From Acanthochromis polyacanthus (Eukaryota; Chordata; Actinopteri; Pomacentridae): DNA of 64,000 nucleotides. The stretch covers positions 35,558,215 to 35,622,214 of the forward strand of contig NC_067122.1 of assembly GCF_021347895.1 (NCBI RefSeq), written 5' to 3'. Below, in pieces: positions 1 to 10,505 of this stretch. Under the pieces are notes generated by a model. The model saw only the letters and a list, made by a program, of their open reading frames with translations. It ran no database searches and had not been told where the DNA came from. Every line of letters begins with the position of its first letter. Position 1 is the first letter of the stretch. Both the position numbers and the translations under genes were made by a program.

Positions 1-1204
1 AGCTTCACTTCTATGCAGCAAAGCCCAGTGAAACTAAACCATCTAAAACGGGACAAAAACTAAAACCACACTGTAATTACTGACACTGTACATTAGAAAT
101 TGTTTTCATCAGAAATGAAGTCTGATTTGTCAGAGGGGAAACAAACTGTAGGTGTGCTTGATGCTGTATAGCAGGATGCCGTCCATCAGCATGGATCTTT
201 TTTTCCTTGTCTTGGTGGTTTGAAGGTGGGCAGCTTCACCATCTCATACAGTAAAGGATTTATAGTCACAGTGCTGCTAAACCTTTAGGGACTCGTGGGA
301 AAAACTTTGAAAGTGAATGTTGCACACTCGGACAGAAAGGGGCTCCAAGTCTGCATGAGTTTAAAGTTCTTTTAATGTCTTCTCTCTCAGATACAGATGC
401 ACAACAACACAGACACATTGACCTTGCTGCTATCAAACTTCCTACTCAGTCCGCTTCATGACGTATGCGCGCCTGTACGTTGTACTCCCCAACAAAAGGA
501 CCCCCTGTAGCTACCCTCCATGCCTGACTAAATTTCTCGTGGAGAGTTAAAGCTGGAGCTTTACACCTGTTACAATCCACTGAAGTGATCTCAGCACACG
601 AATGCATAAACAGACCAAATAACAATAACAAATAGCACCCAAATAATATTAATATTGAATAAAAATAAGGGGGGTGTTCATGTTTCTGCATAACATTACT
701 GTTTGTCCCACATGAAGATGCTTTCAAAAACCATGAGCACCTTTATTTATCAATTAATAATGCCAATAATGCCAAACGAAGAAGAAAAGAAACCCCAGTG
801 AACACCCTTTGACAGCACACAGAGCTTCAAGGTTTGTTTAGGATGTAATGTTCATTAAAAACGGCTCTGAAGTGCATAAAATGGAAGTTTAAGTTTGAGA
901 AACACATCATCACATGAAAGGAGGGTCCTGCAGCTCACACTGGTGGCAAAAAACAATAGCAATCTCTATTATTGTCATCTTTTTCCAGTTCAGATGACTT
1001 GTCCTCTTCTTTCTGTCTCTGTTGGCTTCAAGCAGCTGGAAAAATTGCTCAATTTTGCTCCGATGTCTTGGACACTTTCTCTGTTTTGGTGTTGCTGAAT
1101 TTAAAGCTCCAAGTAGCCCTCCAAAATGTCACATTACATGGCTTCTGAACAAACGCCAGGCAGCTCTCTGAAGAGAACAACAAATTCTCACTCCAAATGT
1201 TCTG
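1..1204. other. unassigned intergenic sequence
   Basis: No gene, RNA or clear repeat boundary was recognised here. A minus-strand frame at 446-727 has a hydrophobic middle, but it has no homology that I recognise and no supporting structure. Confidence 0.5.
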
Positions 1205-1383
1205 TTAGAAGACAAAAGGCCAAGAAAGGAGATTACAGTCCTCTAATTCTCTCAAACTGGACATAGTTACCCTCCATAAGGCTCGAGGCTGGATTCTCCT
1301 AAAACTGGCCGGACCAATCACCATGAAGTGTAGAGTCAGAAGGCGGGCGTAACGAAGTGACGACAGAGGCGTGACGATTCTGA

Positions 1384-1599
1384 CAGAAACAACCGGCACA
1401 CAATAAACAGTTATCTTTCGACTCGGCTTTGGCCACAGCCCTTAAAGATTTGAAGCTAAAATTCAACTTGAAAGATAATCAAAGGACGGCACTGAAGTGT
1501 TTCATTGAGAAGAAAGACATATTTGGACTTATGCCGACGGGATATGGCAAATCCTTAATATACCAGTTGGCTCCGCGGCTCCGCTGGTTGGGAAGCTAA
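1384..1599 (+). pseudogene. RecQ-like helicase fragment (Walker A region)
   Basis: An open stretch of about 71 codons between stops reads like the start of a RecQ-family helicase core. It has a leader, then KFNLKDNQRTAL, then the ATP-binding loop MPTGYGKSLIYQLAP (Walker A GYGKS). The frame then stops after about 6 more residues. A complete RecQ helicase core is several hundred residues and would continue to DEAH and the C-terminal RecA lobe; none of that follows. The upstream 100 bp looks like a dispersed fish repeat. I infer that this is a copy of a repeated, element-borne RecQ-like sequence and not a host RECQL or WRN exon. A lone exon ending before the TAA cannot be fully excluded, but no GT donor stands out. 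Confidence 0.6.
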
Positions 1600-2180
1600 T
1601 GGGACTTAGCAACAATCCGCCGGTGCTTTCGGAACTACGTCAGCCTATTCCTTCCGTTAATCGGTTGTATACCTACCCAATTGCTGCAGAGGGATTTGAT
1701 AGACAACCTTTTAGCCCGCCTCCCTCCCTGTCGAGCTTCCCTAGACCCTTGTGCCGTCAGAAACATAGGTGTAGCATGGCTAGGCTAGCATTCTAGCTGA
1801 GTTTCTGTAATAATCAATCACATCAATACCTGGAATGTCCTTAAAGGGAGCAGAGTGGGGCCTCCTGGACAAATATTCTGTCCAGACTGTAGGCAACACA
1901 CACAGGTTCAGGCCTTTTTAAATCCATTTGGTTCTGAGGAATCTATACCAAAATTTTAGTCTGAATTTTTAGTTAAGAGTTTTCAGTTTCAGAATGCATT
2001 CAATCAGCTGTGAGTTAAGTTAACTCTGAGTAGAGTGGGTGCATTAGGAGATAAAAGACACATCACTGGAGCACAGATAACAGGAGAAGGAAAAGGCCTG
2101 ATTATCCTGTTCCACTCCAGAGCAGCACCAGATAGTGATGGGTGTGAATGCAGAATGGTCATAAAGCATGTTTAGAGGTT
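1600..2180. other. unassigned sequence
   Basis: No gene or clear repeat was recognised between the helicase scrap and the inverted Penelope-like pair. Confidence 0.5.
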
Positions 2181-2904
2181 TTTAACCGACAACTGAGGAA
2201 GGAAACGATAGTTTCTGCCTTGCTGACATGTTTCAACTGCATCTGCAGTCTTCTTCAGAGCGTCATGTGATGACGTGCTGTTTTATCAGGTGACCTGTCT
2301 GACAGATCTGTCTGAATCTGTCTGGCCACGCCCTCCACCGACCGATTGATGTAGTTATTTCCTTTGCTGTGGTCACTGATGGCCGATTTGGAGTTTTCTT
2401 GTTCAGCTTTATCTTTTTGTGTTCATTTTCCTTTTTACAGTCTGTCTGATCACATTCTGTGATATCAGACAGAATGAAAAAGAAACAATAGGATGACTCA
2501 CAAGAACACTAAAAGACAAAGCTGAACAAGAAAACTCCAAATCATAGCAAAGGAAAAAAAACACATCATGGACTGGAACAGGGGAGGATTTTAACGTCAG
2601 AGGCCAACAAATACAAACAATGGATGAAGGAGGACATAGAGATCTGGAAGCAGGTGAGCAGTTCCATGAACCGGGACAAGGGGCCTACACCCTCCAACAC
2701 CTGGACTCCATCCTCCAGAGACCATCGGCTGGCGGGGGTGTGACTGGTCTGACAGATTCTGAGACATCTTTCAGACCGTCCAGCTGATAACAAAAGGACA
2801 CATCATCAACACGTCAGATGATGCTTTGAGGAAGACTGCAGATGTGGTTGAAACATGTCAGCAAGGTAAAATCATCTTTTCTTTCCTCAGCTGCTGGTTA
2901 AAAC
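2181..2904. repeat. head-to-head Penelope-like inverted pair
   Basis: The left arm (about 2181-2425, minus) and right arm (about 2503-2904, plus) are reverse complements in several blocks. Both carry a conserved block around GAAGACTGCAGATG, followed by TTGAAACATGTCAGCAAG, at the outer ends, and both carry AAGCTGAACAAGAAAACTCC near the centre. The right arm is longer because it retains a coding scrap (2600-2720). Inverted partial tandem copies and a '...tgaagactgcag...ttgaaac' 3' end are known from Penelope-like retroelements in fish. Classification is by motif only. Confidence 0.55.
2600..2720 (+). pseudogene. Penelope-like element C-terminal coding scrap
   Basis: The frame from 2600 reads EANKYKQWMKEDIEIWKQ, then SSMNRDKG. 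It matches the segment WIKEAIEIRK...MNRDEGAY...L(S/D)H that closes many Penelope-type GIY-YIG/RT proteins as I recall them. The frame drifts after MNRDKG, where the expected AYxLxH is found in another frame. Only this tail remains; neither the RT nor the endonuclease domain is present. Confidence 0.5.
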
Positions 2905-3917
2905 ATAATGACAAAATGAACATAATCCATCTGACCAGAAAACTACTGAGTGTCATTTTCAAAAATAAGAGAAGTGTATAAGAAGTAATATAAACTCATT
3001 GATGATGTGACCTGAAAGCATCATCACATCTTCATCTTCAGTGCAGAACAGTAATTAGTGGCAGTAGCTTTACTTTGAAGTGTCTTTCATTTGAAACCCA
3101 TTCACATAATCTCCTTCATTTACTGAAGGACCTGTGATTAGAAGACGAGTGCTGTGGACACTCGAAATTCCATCACATTAACTGATCGGTGCTGAAAGGC
3201 TTCAGAAGTAAATAAATTAGAGCTCAGACCAGCAGTCTGAGGAGTCTTTAGGGTCTGTGACTTGGAACACCACATGTCAGTGAAAGATCAGCATTTCTTC
3301 TCCAATGTTATATGGAAAACTCACTGTTTAAAAAAAGCAAAGTTCAACATAGAATTAGTTCTGGGTTTTCCCCATCAGCTGCAAAACTCTTGGTTCACTC
3401 TCTGCTTTTTCCCCACCGGGCTAACTGAATTACAACCTGGTCACAAGTAGAAAAAAAAATATCTTCAGTTTAGACAATCTATTTTTTTATTGTGATGCAG
3501 CCTGATATTTAAAATTATTCATAATATTGTATCCCATCCTTCTACCGGTGCAGGAAGGACCAGAATATTTGAGTCCAGAAAGGTCAATTTGTTTTCAGAG
3601 TTGAAACAGTGAAAAAGAGGAATTCCCTCCCCACAAATGTTAAAGAATTCATGTTTAGACCAGCCTCAAGATCTGGCTGAAGTCAGCAAAAAGAATGGTA
3701 TTGATTTCCTTTTAATTATTGGTTTTACTGATTGTATTCATCATCTTACACTGATGGAGTTTAAAGTTTCTGTTGTTTTGTATACTCTACTATGTACTCT
3801 GGTTGTTCTCTTTTTCTGTTCTTGCTCTGAGGCAACAGATGCAAGTTAGCTGCTACCCAACTCTGGTTCAACACTTTTAAATGTGTCCCTGCAGAAAAAT
3901 AAACTAAACTAATAACA
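2905..3917. other. unassigned sequence
   Basis: About 1 kb with no recognised gene or element boundary, ending at the Tc1-like insertion. A 70-codon frame at 3637-3849 has no recognisable motif. Confidence 0.5.
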
Positions 3918-4257
3918 CAGTGGGTAAGGAAAGTATTCAGACCCCTTGAAATTTTTCACTCTCTGTGTCATTGCAGCCATTTGACAAAATCAAAAAAGTT
4001 CATTTTATTTCTCATTAATGTACACTCAGCACCCCATCTTGACAGAAAAAAAACCAGAAATGTAGAAAGTTTTGCAAATTTATTAAAAAGGAAAAACTGA
4101 AATATCACATGGTCAGAAGTATTCAGAGCCTTTGCAGCGACATTCATATTTAACTCACATGCTGTCCATTTCTTCTGATCCTACTCGAGATGGTTCTGCT
4201 TCTTTATTGGAGTCCAGCTGTGTTTAATTAAACTGATTGGACTTGATTAGGAAAGGC

Positions 4258-4828
4258 CAACCCGGTCTCACGGGGATTCGTGAAACTGTCACGTAAGTTT
4301 TAGTTTCGGTTTCGTGCGCACCAACACGATTTCGTCATGTTTTTCGTGCCGCTCACCACGAAATGTTTTTCGCTGTGGTAATCACATCTGAAAGTGGTTT
4401 ATACCGGCGGATTCATGACGATCTAAGCTGTCCATCGGCGTATACGGCTTGTGTGATCGCGTTTGCGGCCGCCGGCCCCCGGACATTCTTGAAATTCCTA
4501 TGCAAATTGGTAAGTGTACCACCGGCTTATGGTTAGGTTATGGTTAGGTTATGGTTAGGTTATGGTTAGGGTTATGGTTAGGGTTATGTTTAGGGATGAT
4601 GTCATGCAAAATATAGCGTTGGATTCGCCACGGTTTTACATTAAAAATATAATATACACATTCTTTTGAAATACGTTCTGAGTGGCACGAAAAGTCCGCC
4701 GTTTAAAATACATTGGTGCGCATTTCGTGGTGAGCGGCACGAAAAACATGACGAAATCGTGTTGGTGCACACGAAACCGAAACTAAAACTTACGTGACAG
4801 TTTCACGAATCCCCGTGAGATCGGGCTG
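4258..4828 (+). mobile_element. 7-bp-TSD inverted-repeat element, copy 1
   Basis: A 571-bp element with long terminal inverted repeats of over 100 bp starting CAACCCGGTCTCACGGGG, ending CCCCGTGAGATCGGGCTG. It is flanked by a perfect 7-bp direct repeat GAAAGGC (4251-4257 and 4829-4835). The interior has GCGGCCGC-type CpG-rich sequence and runs of GGTTATGGTTAGG. No coding capacity is seen. It interrupts the 5' untranslated part of Tc1-like element A, so it is younger than that element. Three further copies occur in the window. Confidence 0.9.
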
Positions 4829-4873
4829 GAAAGGCACACACCTGTCTATATAAGACCTTACAGCTCACAGTGC

Positions 4874-5910
4874 ATGTCAGAGCAAATGAGAATCATGAGG
4901 TGGAAGGAACTGACCAAGGAGCTCAGAGACAGAATTGTGGCAAGGCACAGATCTGGACAAGGTTACAAAAGAATTTCTGCAGCACGCAAGGTTCCTAAGA
5001 GCACAGTGGCCTCCATAATCCTCCAATGGAAGAAGTTTGGGACGACCACAACTCTTCCTAGACCTGGCCGTCCAGCCAAACTGAGCAATGGTGGGAGAAG
5101 AGCCTTGGTGAGAGAGGTAAAGAAGAACCCAAAGATCACTGTGGCTGAGCTCCAGAGATCCAGTCGGGAGATAGGAGAAAGTTCCACAAAGTATCACTGC
5201 AGCCCTCCACCAGTCGGGGCTTTATGGCAGAGTGGCCTGACGGAAGCCTCTCCTCAGTGCAAGACACACGAAAGCCCGCATAGAGTTTGCCAAAAAACAC
5301 ATGAAGGACTCCCAGACTATGAGAAATAAGATTCTCTGGTCTGATGAGACCAAGATTGAACTTTTTGCTGTTAATTCTAAGCGGTATGTGTGGAGAAAAC
5401 CAGGCACTGCTCATCACCTGCCCAATACAATCCCTACAGTGAAACATGGTGGTGGGAGCATCATGTTGTGGGGGGTGTTTTTCAGCTGCAGGGGCAGGAC
5501 GACTGGTTGCAATTGAAGGATGGATGAATGCGGCCAAGTACAGAGATATCCTGGAGGAAAACCTCTTCCAGAGTGCTCAGGACCTCAGACTGGGCCGAAG
5601 GTTCACCTTTCAACAGGACAATGACCCTAAGCACACAGCTAAAATAACAAAGGAGTGGCTTCAGAACAACTCTGTGACCATTCTTGACTGGCCCAGCCAG
5701 AGCCCTGACCTAAACCCAATTGAGCATCTCTGGAGAGACCTCAAAATGTCTGTCCACCAACGTTCACCATCCAACCTGACAGAACTGGAGAGGATCTGCA
5801 AGGAAGAATGGCAGAGGATCCCCAAATCCAGGTGTGAAAAACTTGTTGCGTCATTCCCAAGAAGACTCGTGGCTGTACTAGCTGAAAAGGGGGCTTCTAT
5901 TCAATACTGA
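4874..5910 (+). pseudogene. Tc1-like DD34E transposase, frameshifted
   Basis: This encodes the cut-and-paste transposase of element A. The N-terminal half (4874 to about 5185) has the paired helix-turn-helix (KELRDRIVARHRSGQGYK, KSTVASIILQWKKFG) and the GRPAKLS linker. The frame then shifts near 5185-5190. The middle (about 5301-5516) carries the first catalytic Asp in [11 protein letters not shown] and the [10 protein letters not shown] block. A further shift near 5490 moves to the last frame, which carries QQDNDPKH (second Asp) and NPIEHLW (Glu). All three catalytic positions survive, but at least two shifts and small deletions make it non-functional. Family length is about 340 residues. 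Confidence 0.92.
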
Positions 5911-6149
5911 GCAGAGGGTCTGAATACTTCTGACCATGTGATATTTCAGTTTTTCTTTTTTAATAAATTTGCAAAAATTTCTACATTTCTGTTTTTTTCT
6001 GTCAAGATGGGGTTCTGAGTGTACATTGATGAGAAATAAAATGAACTTTTTTGATTTTGTCAAATGGCTGCAATGACACAGAGAGTGAAAAATTTCAAGG
6101 GGTCTGAATACTTTCCGTACCCACTGTAGGTAAATAATCAGTTGTGTAA

Positions 6150-6174
6150 AAACAAACAAACAAACAAACAAACA
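6150..6174. repeat. (CAAA)n microsatellite
   Basis: Five to six tandem CAAA units just downstream of Tc1-like element A. Confidence 0.85.
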
Positions 6175-6341
6175 GGTAAAACCAAACAGATAAATATGAG
6201 GGAGGATGACTGAGCTGAACCATTATTTCTATGTCTGCAGGTAAAGGTTTGGTCCACGTCAAAGCTGTTTATTTCTGCTGAATTAGAGTGTTTCCCAACT
6301 TCTTTTCCTGGGATTGTCCTGCAGGACTGGTGAGTTACGAC

Positions 6342-7399
6342 TAAGGATGCTCCGATCCATCTTTTTCAATTCCGATCCGATCCGATATATTAATTTGGCT
6401 TTTTCCCGATATTTTCCCGATACCCGATACTTATGTAGACTACATAGAAAAAATGTTAGTAAAAAAAATTGCCTTGTTTTTCAATTAAAGCCATTTATTA
6501 ATTGCATAATAGGCTTGGGTTGAATTAACAAGTGCAGTCAGTACAAAATGCAACAGGCAACTCTTCAAAGAACAAAACAACAATAACAAATGCCTGGCAG
6601 TGCAAAGTGCAAATGCTTAAGTTGCAACCTCCTTTTTTGACAGAATATTTAGTGCAATAACAGTATACCTACATAAATAAAACAATGTGCATAGCTGCTT
6701 CATAGAATTATGTTGAACACTTAATATAATTTTGTATCTCTGTTTTAGTGCAGCAGCAACCACTGTAAACAATGAAAGGAAAACACATCACTTACACCAT
6801 TCACTGTCTTGTTACTTTGAACTTAACATGAGGTATATAGGTTCGAACAAATAAATGAGCCTGGCAGTGAAAAAGTGACAAATACAAAAAGGTGGCAATA
6901 AGAAAGTGCATACTAGCTGCTTCTTAAAATAATATGCAAAAACATAAATTAAAACATTGTAAGTCTATTTTAATGCAGCAGGAACATGAGGAGCTGGAGC
7001 AAGTTAAACAACCAAAATGCAGCAGCAACCACTGTAAACAAGGACAGCCACATCTCATCGTGGCTTTTTTAAAGTTAACATCAGGTATAACAGGTCACCT
7101 TTTAAACCTCAGGTTAACACAGACGAGTCTCACTTGGGAGAACTTTGGCAGGTTTTTCTTGAGGAAAATTAGCATTTCTGCATTCTCTGCAGTAAAGCGG
7201 TTTCTCTTTTCATCCACTATATTGGATGTGGTCGCCCTAAATGTGTGGATACGGAATCACTATTACCATGCAGTGAAGCTGTTATTGTATCGGAACGTGG
7301 ATCGGCGACGTCAGGTCATAATCAGATACTGTCCGATAATTTATTAATTTTATATCTGAGGCCCGATACCAATACAGTATTGGGATCGGCACATCTTTA
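6342..7399 (-). mobile_element. non-autonomous hAT element
   Basis: The ends are TAAGGATGCTCCGATC (left) and GATCGGCACATCTTTA (right), imperfect inverted copies. The flanks GTTACGAC (6334-6341) and GTTACAAC (7400-7407) are an 8-bp target duplication with one mismatch, as made by hAT transposases. The subterminal parts are rich in CCGATC/CCGATA repeats. The interior keeps only the last part of a transposase gene on the minus strand, so the copy depends on a relative for movement. Confidence 0.85.
7125..7235 (-). pseudogene. hAT transposase C-terminal remnant
   Basis: Read on the minus strand, the frame gives ATTSNIVDEKRNRF, followed by TAENAEMLIFLKKNLP. It matches the end of the hAT dimerisation domain, where S.KRNRL and ENVE.L.FL..NL are typical. 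The catalytic core and zinc finger are gone. The scrap fixes the element's orientation and supports the hAT call made from the 8-bp target duplication. Confidence 0.7.
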
Positions 7400-7407
7400 G
7401 TTACAAC

Positions 7408-8695
7408 CATCCTGATCTGGTTTGGAGCAGCATTGATCTATGGTGGCTTCAGTTTGCAGTTTCCAGGACCGATAAGATCTGCTGAGTCCAGGCAGAACAC
7501 ACTGGACACGACAGCAGTTTATGTAGAACTGATCATGACGTTTTGGCTCATCAGTGTTAGTTTGAGGTCAGAAACTAAAACTGTTCTCGATTTAGCCTCT
7601 TCTTCCATGCAGAGTCCTGACTTTAACAGCAGGTTAGTGTCTGAGGATGAGACTGTTAGGACATTTAATGGTACTACTTCTCTTACCCATGTGGTACTAT
7701 GCTGGTACTTTTTTCTGTATTTTTAATTTATTTAAAAGAAATAAACAAAACAAACGAAGAATTAAGATTGCTTTACTTTATAACACATAAATGAATATTC
7801 TTGAACAGCATTCTGCAGCAGCTTTGTTTTGAACAAACATCATAATGTGATGATTAAAATGTAAAATACATTCAGTAATTTCAGCAGCTCATTGGATTAC
7901 AGACCAAAGCAGCCCAAAAAAACGGGGGGTTGAGTAGATGATTATTTAGAAAACATATTTCAGTTCATCTTCAGGGTACGAGCAGAGTTTCAGGAAGAAC
8001 TGACTGGAATGTAACACAGTTCTGATACTGCAGCAGCTCAGCCTGATTCTTTTTGGATTTATTTGATAAACGTCTTTGTACTGAACAATTAACTCACCAA
8101 CTGTGCGCTCTGTGGTGTGTAATTGCAGCAGTATCTTCAGGCAGACTAAATCAGAACACGTAGGTGAGCAGGTGAGACAAACATTACGGTTATTTGAACC
8201 AAACAAAGATCAGCCTCAGTAGACAGTCAAGTCCAAAAAGAAATCTTTGTGAAAAGTTTTGCCTGAATAAAGAGGAAGAGTAAGTGGCAAACCTGGCAGA
8301 CGTTAATGTTTGTGGACAACAGCATGCTGAACGTGTTTCCTGTTCTCCTAACTTTCCTGCTACATCTTTTGGCCGTTGACTGATTCATCATTACAGATGA
8401 GGGGTATCTCATACAAAAGTTTCAACAGGACAGTAGTATTAGTTTGGAATTAAAGGATTGTAGTCCTGAGCATGATTAAACAGTGGAAACACAAATATCA
8501 GCTGCAACTCTTCTCTTATTTATTTATTCATGAAGCTAAACCGTTACTCGTGTGCAGCATCAGAATCATGTTTGAACTTTTTAGCATTTTGATTGATTTT
8601 CTTCATCTAAGCTGTCAGTCAGATACAGTCTCTCTCTGTATATCTGTGTATATATGTATATATATATATATTATATGAAAAAGAATGTCTTCTTT
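7408..8695. other. unassigned sequence with short (TA)n
   Basis: No gene was recognised. A short impure TATA/TG run lies at 8640-8672. The small frames here have no recognisable domains. Confidence 0.5.
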
Positions 8696-8978
8696 GCAGA
8701 TTTCTCACACTTTACTGACAACCTGTATCACCCCAGTGAAAGAGTATTTCCCCCTAAACCTAATAACTGGTTCATCTCTTGACAGCAAGAACTGCAGTTA
8801 AATGTTTTTTTCCAGCTGTGATCAGTCTCTTACATCACCATGGAGGAACTCTTCTCTGCAGAATAGCTTGAATTCAGTGACATTAGATGATTTTTGAGCA
8901 TGAACTGCCCTTTAAGGTCTTTTCACAGCATCTGAATTAGACTCAAGTCCAGACTTTGACTCAGCTTCTCCAGAACCT

Positions 8979-9300
8979 TCATTTAGTTCTTTCTGAGCCC
9001 CTCAGAGGTGGACTTTCTTGTATGCTTTGGGTCTTTGCCTTGCTGCGTAAAGCATGGTGGATTTTCTCCAAGAGGATTTTCTGATAGAGAGCAGAATTTA
9101 TAATTCCATCAGGTCCTCCAATCGTCTCACTACCACCACCATGTTTCATTGCTGGTATCATATTCTTCTTGTGAAATGCAGTATTAGTTTTACACCAGAT
9201 GGAATGGACTTTTGTCTTTCACCAAGTTCCACCTCTGACTCATCAGTCCTCAGGATGTTATCCCAAAAGTCTTGGGGCTCAGGTGGGTGTGCTCAGAATT
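8979..9300 (-). pseudogene. Tc1-like transposase fragment, C-terminal side
   Basis: On the minus strand the frame contains MIPAMKHGGGS, the conserved KHGGGS block that follows the first catalytic Asp. It continues with PDGIINSALYQKILLEKI, where Tc1 proteins have the 'Y..IL..NL' segment. The NPIE block with the catalytic Glu is not recognisable. This is the same gene as the fragment at 10125-10480. Confidence 0.65.
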
Positions 9301-9310
9301 GACGGACAGG

Positions 9311-10115
9311 TGTTGATGACCCAATCAGCTGGAACTGGCACACAAGTGGGTGGGAGCAAACAGTCACCTACTTCCTCCATCATATAAGCAGATGCTAATC
9401 ATCATTTGATGTTGGCTCACTGAATTGTTCACATCAGTACTGGTAATCTGTTCAAGTTTGGTTTATCTGTTCCAGCCTGTTTCTCATCAAACTCTCTTGT
9501 CTTAGAGTTTGCTGTCCCGTCTGCTCGTGTCCACACTGGAACCCTCCCTCTCCATCTGCAATTCTGTAGGATTCTGGACTACTCTGTTCACCAGCAACCC
9601 TGTTGGTCTGGATCGTGTTCACCCCGGAGTTGCCACCACTGCGACTTCTGCCCCGCCACTGGATCAGCAGCCCCACGTCACCCTGCTACAGTCCCAGTAC
9701 TTCATCCTCGCTGTGCTCCTCACTCAGCTCAGTTCCTGCTTGATCACTGAGCCAGTGTTAGTCTACTGTTAACTCTAGTCTCAGGCCTAGTAAAGCCTAA
9801 TTGCTTGATTCTCAGTTTCAAGTTTACTCATACTATCAGAGTTTTGTTTTTCCCATGTAGGTGGTACCTTATGTGGGTAATGTATATTTCTGCCTAGTTT
9901 TCGTGACTCTGGTTGTTGTTCTACCACCAAGCCTGTAGTGGGAGCTCTAGTCAGTTTTTTCCTGGTACCATTCCAATACTTGTGGTTGTAGGTCCTTTGT
10001 CCATGATTGTAGTCCTGTTCTTTACTTTTGTATCCTTAAAAATAAATGTTATTGCCTACATTTTGTGTCGTGCTTCATTACTTCCACTGGCGCCTCTGCC
10101 AGAGGATCCATAACA
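9311..10115 (+). mobile_element. probable solo LTR (TG...CA)
   Basis: An 805-bp block begins TGTTGATGACC and ends GATCCATAACA. It has a polyadenylation-type AATAAA near 10040 and no long frame, and it sits exactly between the two halves of Tc1-like element B. The flanks GACAG and GACAA give only an imperfect short duplication. Size, ends, polyA signal and context fit a solo LTR in plus orientation. An alternative is a non-LTR element tail. Confidence 0.45.
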
Positions 10116-10124
10116 GACAAATTT

Positions 10125-10480
10125 TTATGTTTGTTTTGGTCAGTAGTGGTTTGATCCTTTCACCCTCCCAGAGTCTTTATTGTGGAGTCATGTAGATGGT
10201 TCTGAGGCCAGTGAGGTCTGCAGATCTTTAGATGTTCTTCTGGGCTCTTTTCTGACCTCCTGGATTGGATGTCGATGCTCTTGGAGAAATGTTGGTGGTT
10301 GGTCCACTCCTGAATGTTCTCCACTGTTCCATGTTTCTCCATTTGTGGATAATGTATCTCAGTGTGTTTCTCTGGAGTCCCAGAGCCTCAGCAATGGCTT
10401 TGGAACCCTCTAGACTGATGAATATCGATGACTTTATTTCTCATCTATTCTTGAATTTCTTTAAAATGTGACCTTATGTG
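10125..10480 (-). pseudogene. Tc1-like transposase fragment, N-terminal side
   Basis: The minus strand encodes a degraded paired-type DNA-binding region. A first helix-turn-helix ends in FKAIAEALGLQRNTLRYIIH, then KWRNMEQW and a Pro/Ser-rich linker. The blocks correspond to 'G.K.IA..LG...TTV..IIRKWK..GT' of fish Tc1 proteins. In-frame stops follow KNI. It is separated from the catalytic part by the LTR-like insertion and a deletion. Confidence 0.65.
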
Positions 10481-10505
10481 CTGCTTTTCAGACCTTTAAT
10501 GTCTA

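Larger units (their letters stand above)
3918..6126 (+). mobile_element. Tc1-like transposon A (IR/DR type), decayed
   Basis: The outer ends are CAGTGGGTAAGGAAAGTATT (left) and its near-perfect complement ending ...CCCACTG (right). TA is kept on the right (6127-6128) and mutated to CA on the left. A second, internal copy of the repeat unit (GGTCAGAAGTATTCAGAG, about 4110) and its partner near 5920 give the paired IR/DR layout used by many fish Tc1-like transposases for binding. The element holds one broken transposase gene. It is lengthened to 2.2 kb by a 571-bp insertion at 4258-4828. Without that insertion it would be about 1.63 kb, the usual size. Confidence 0.9.
8696..10505 (-). mobile_element. 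decayed Tc1-like transposon B, split by an insertion
   Basis: The minus strand carries two blocks of one Tc1-like transposase, C-terminal part at about 8980-9300 and N-terminal part at about 10125-10480. They are separated by an 805-bp LTR-like block at 9311-10115. The middle of the gene is missing. Outer inverted repeats are too worn to place exactly; limits are from loss of similarity to the family pattern. Many stops and shifts mark it as old. Confidence 0.7.

Noticed and set aside
446..727. Minus-strand 93-codon frame with a hydrophobic middle, possibly a membrane protein
   Set aside because: No recognisable family, no promoter or splice context, and composition is compatible with chance in AT-rich DNA.
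4515..4600. GGTTAGGGTTA-like runs that resemble interstitial telomeric repeat
   Set aside because: The unit is GGTTATGGTTAGG and not TTAGGG, and it recurs at the same place in copies of the 7-bp-target element, so it is part of that element.
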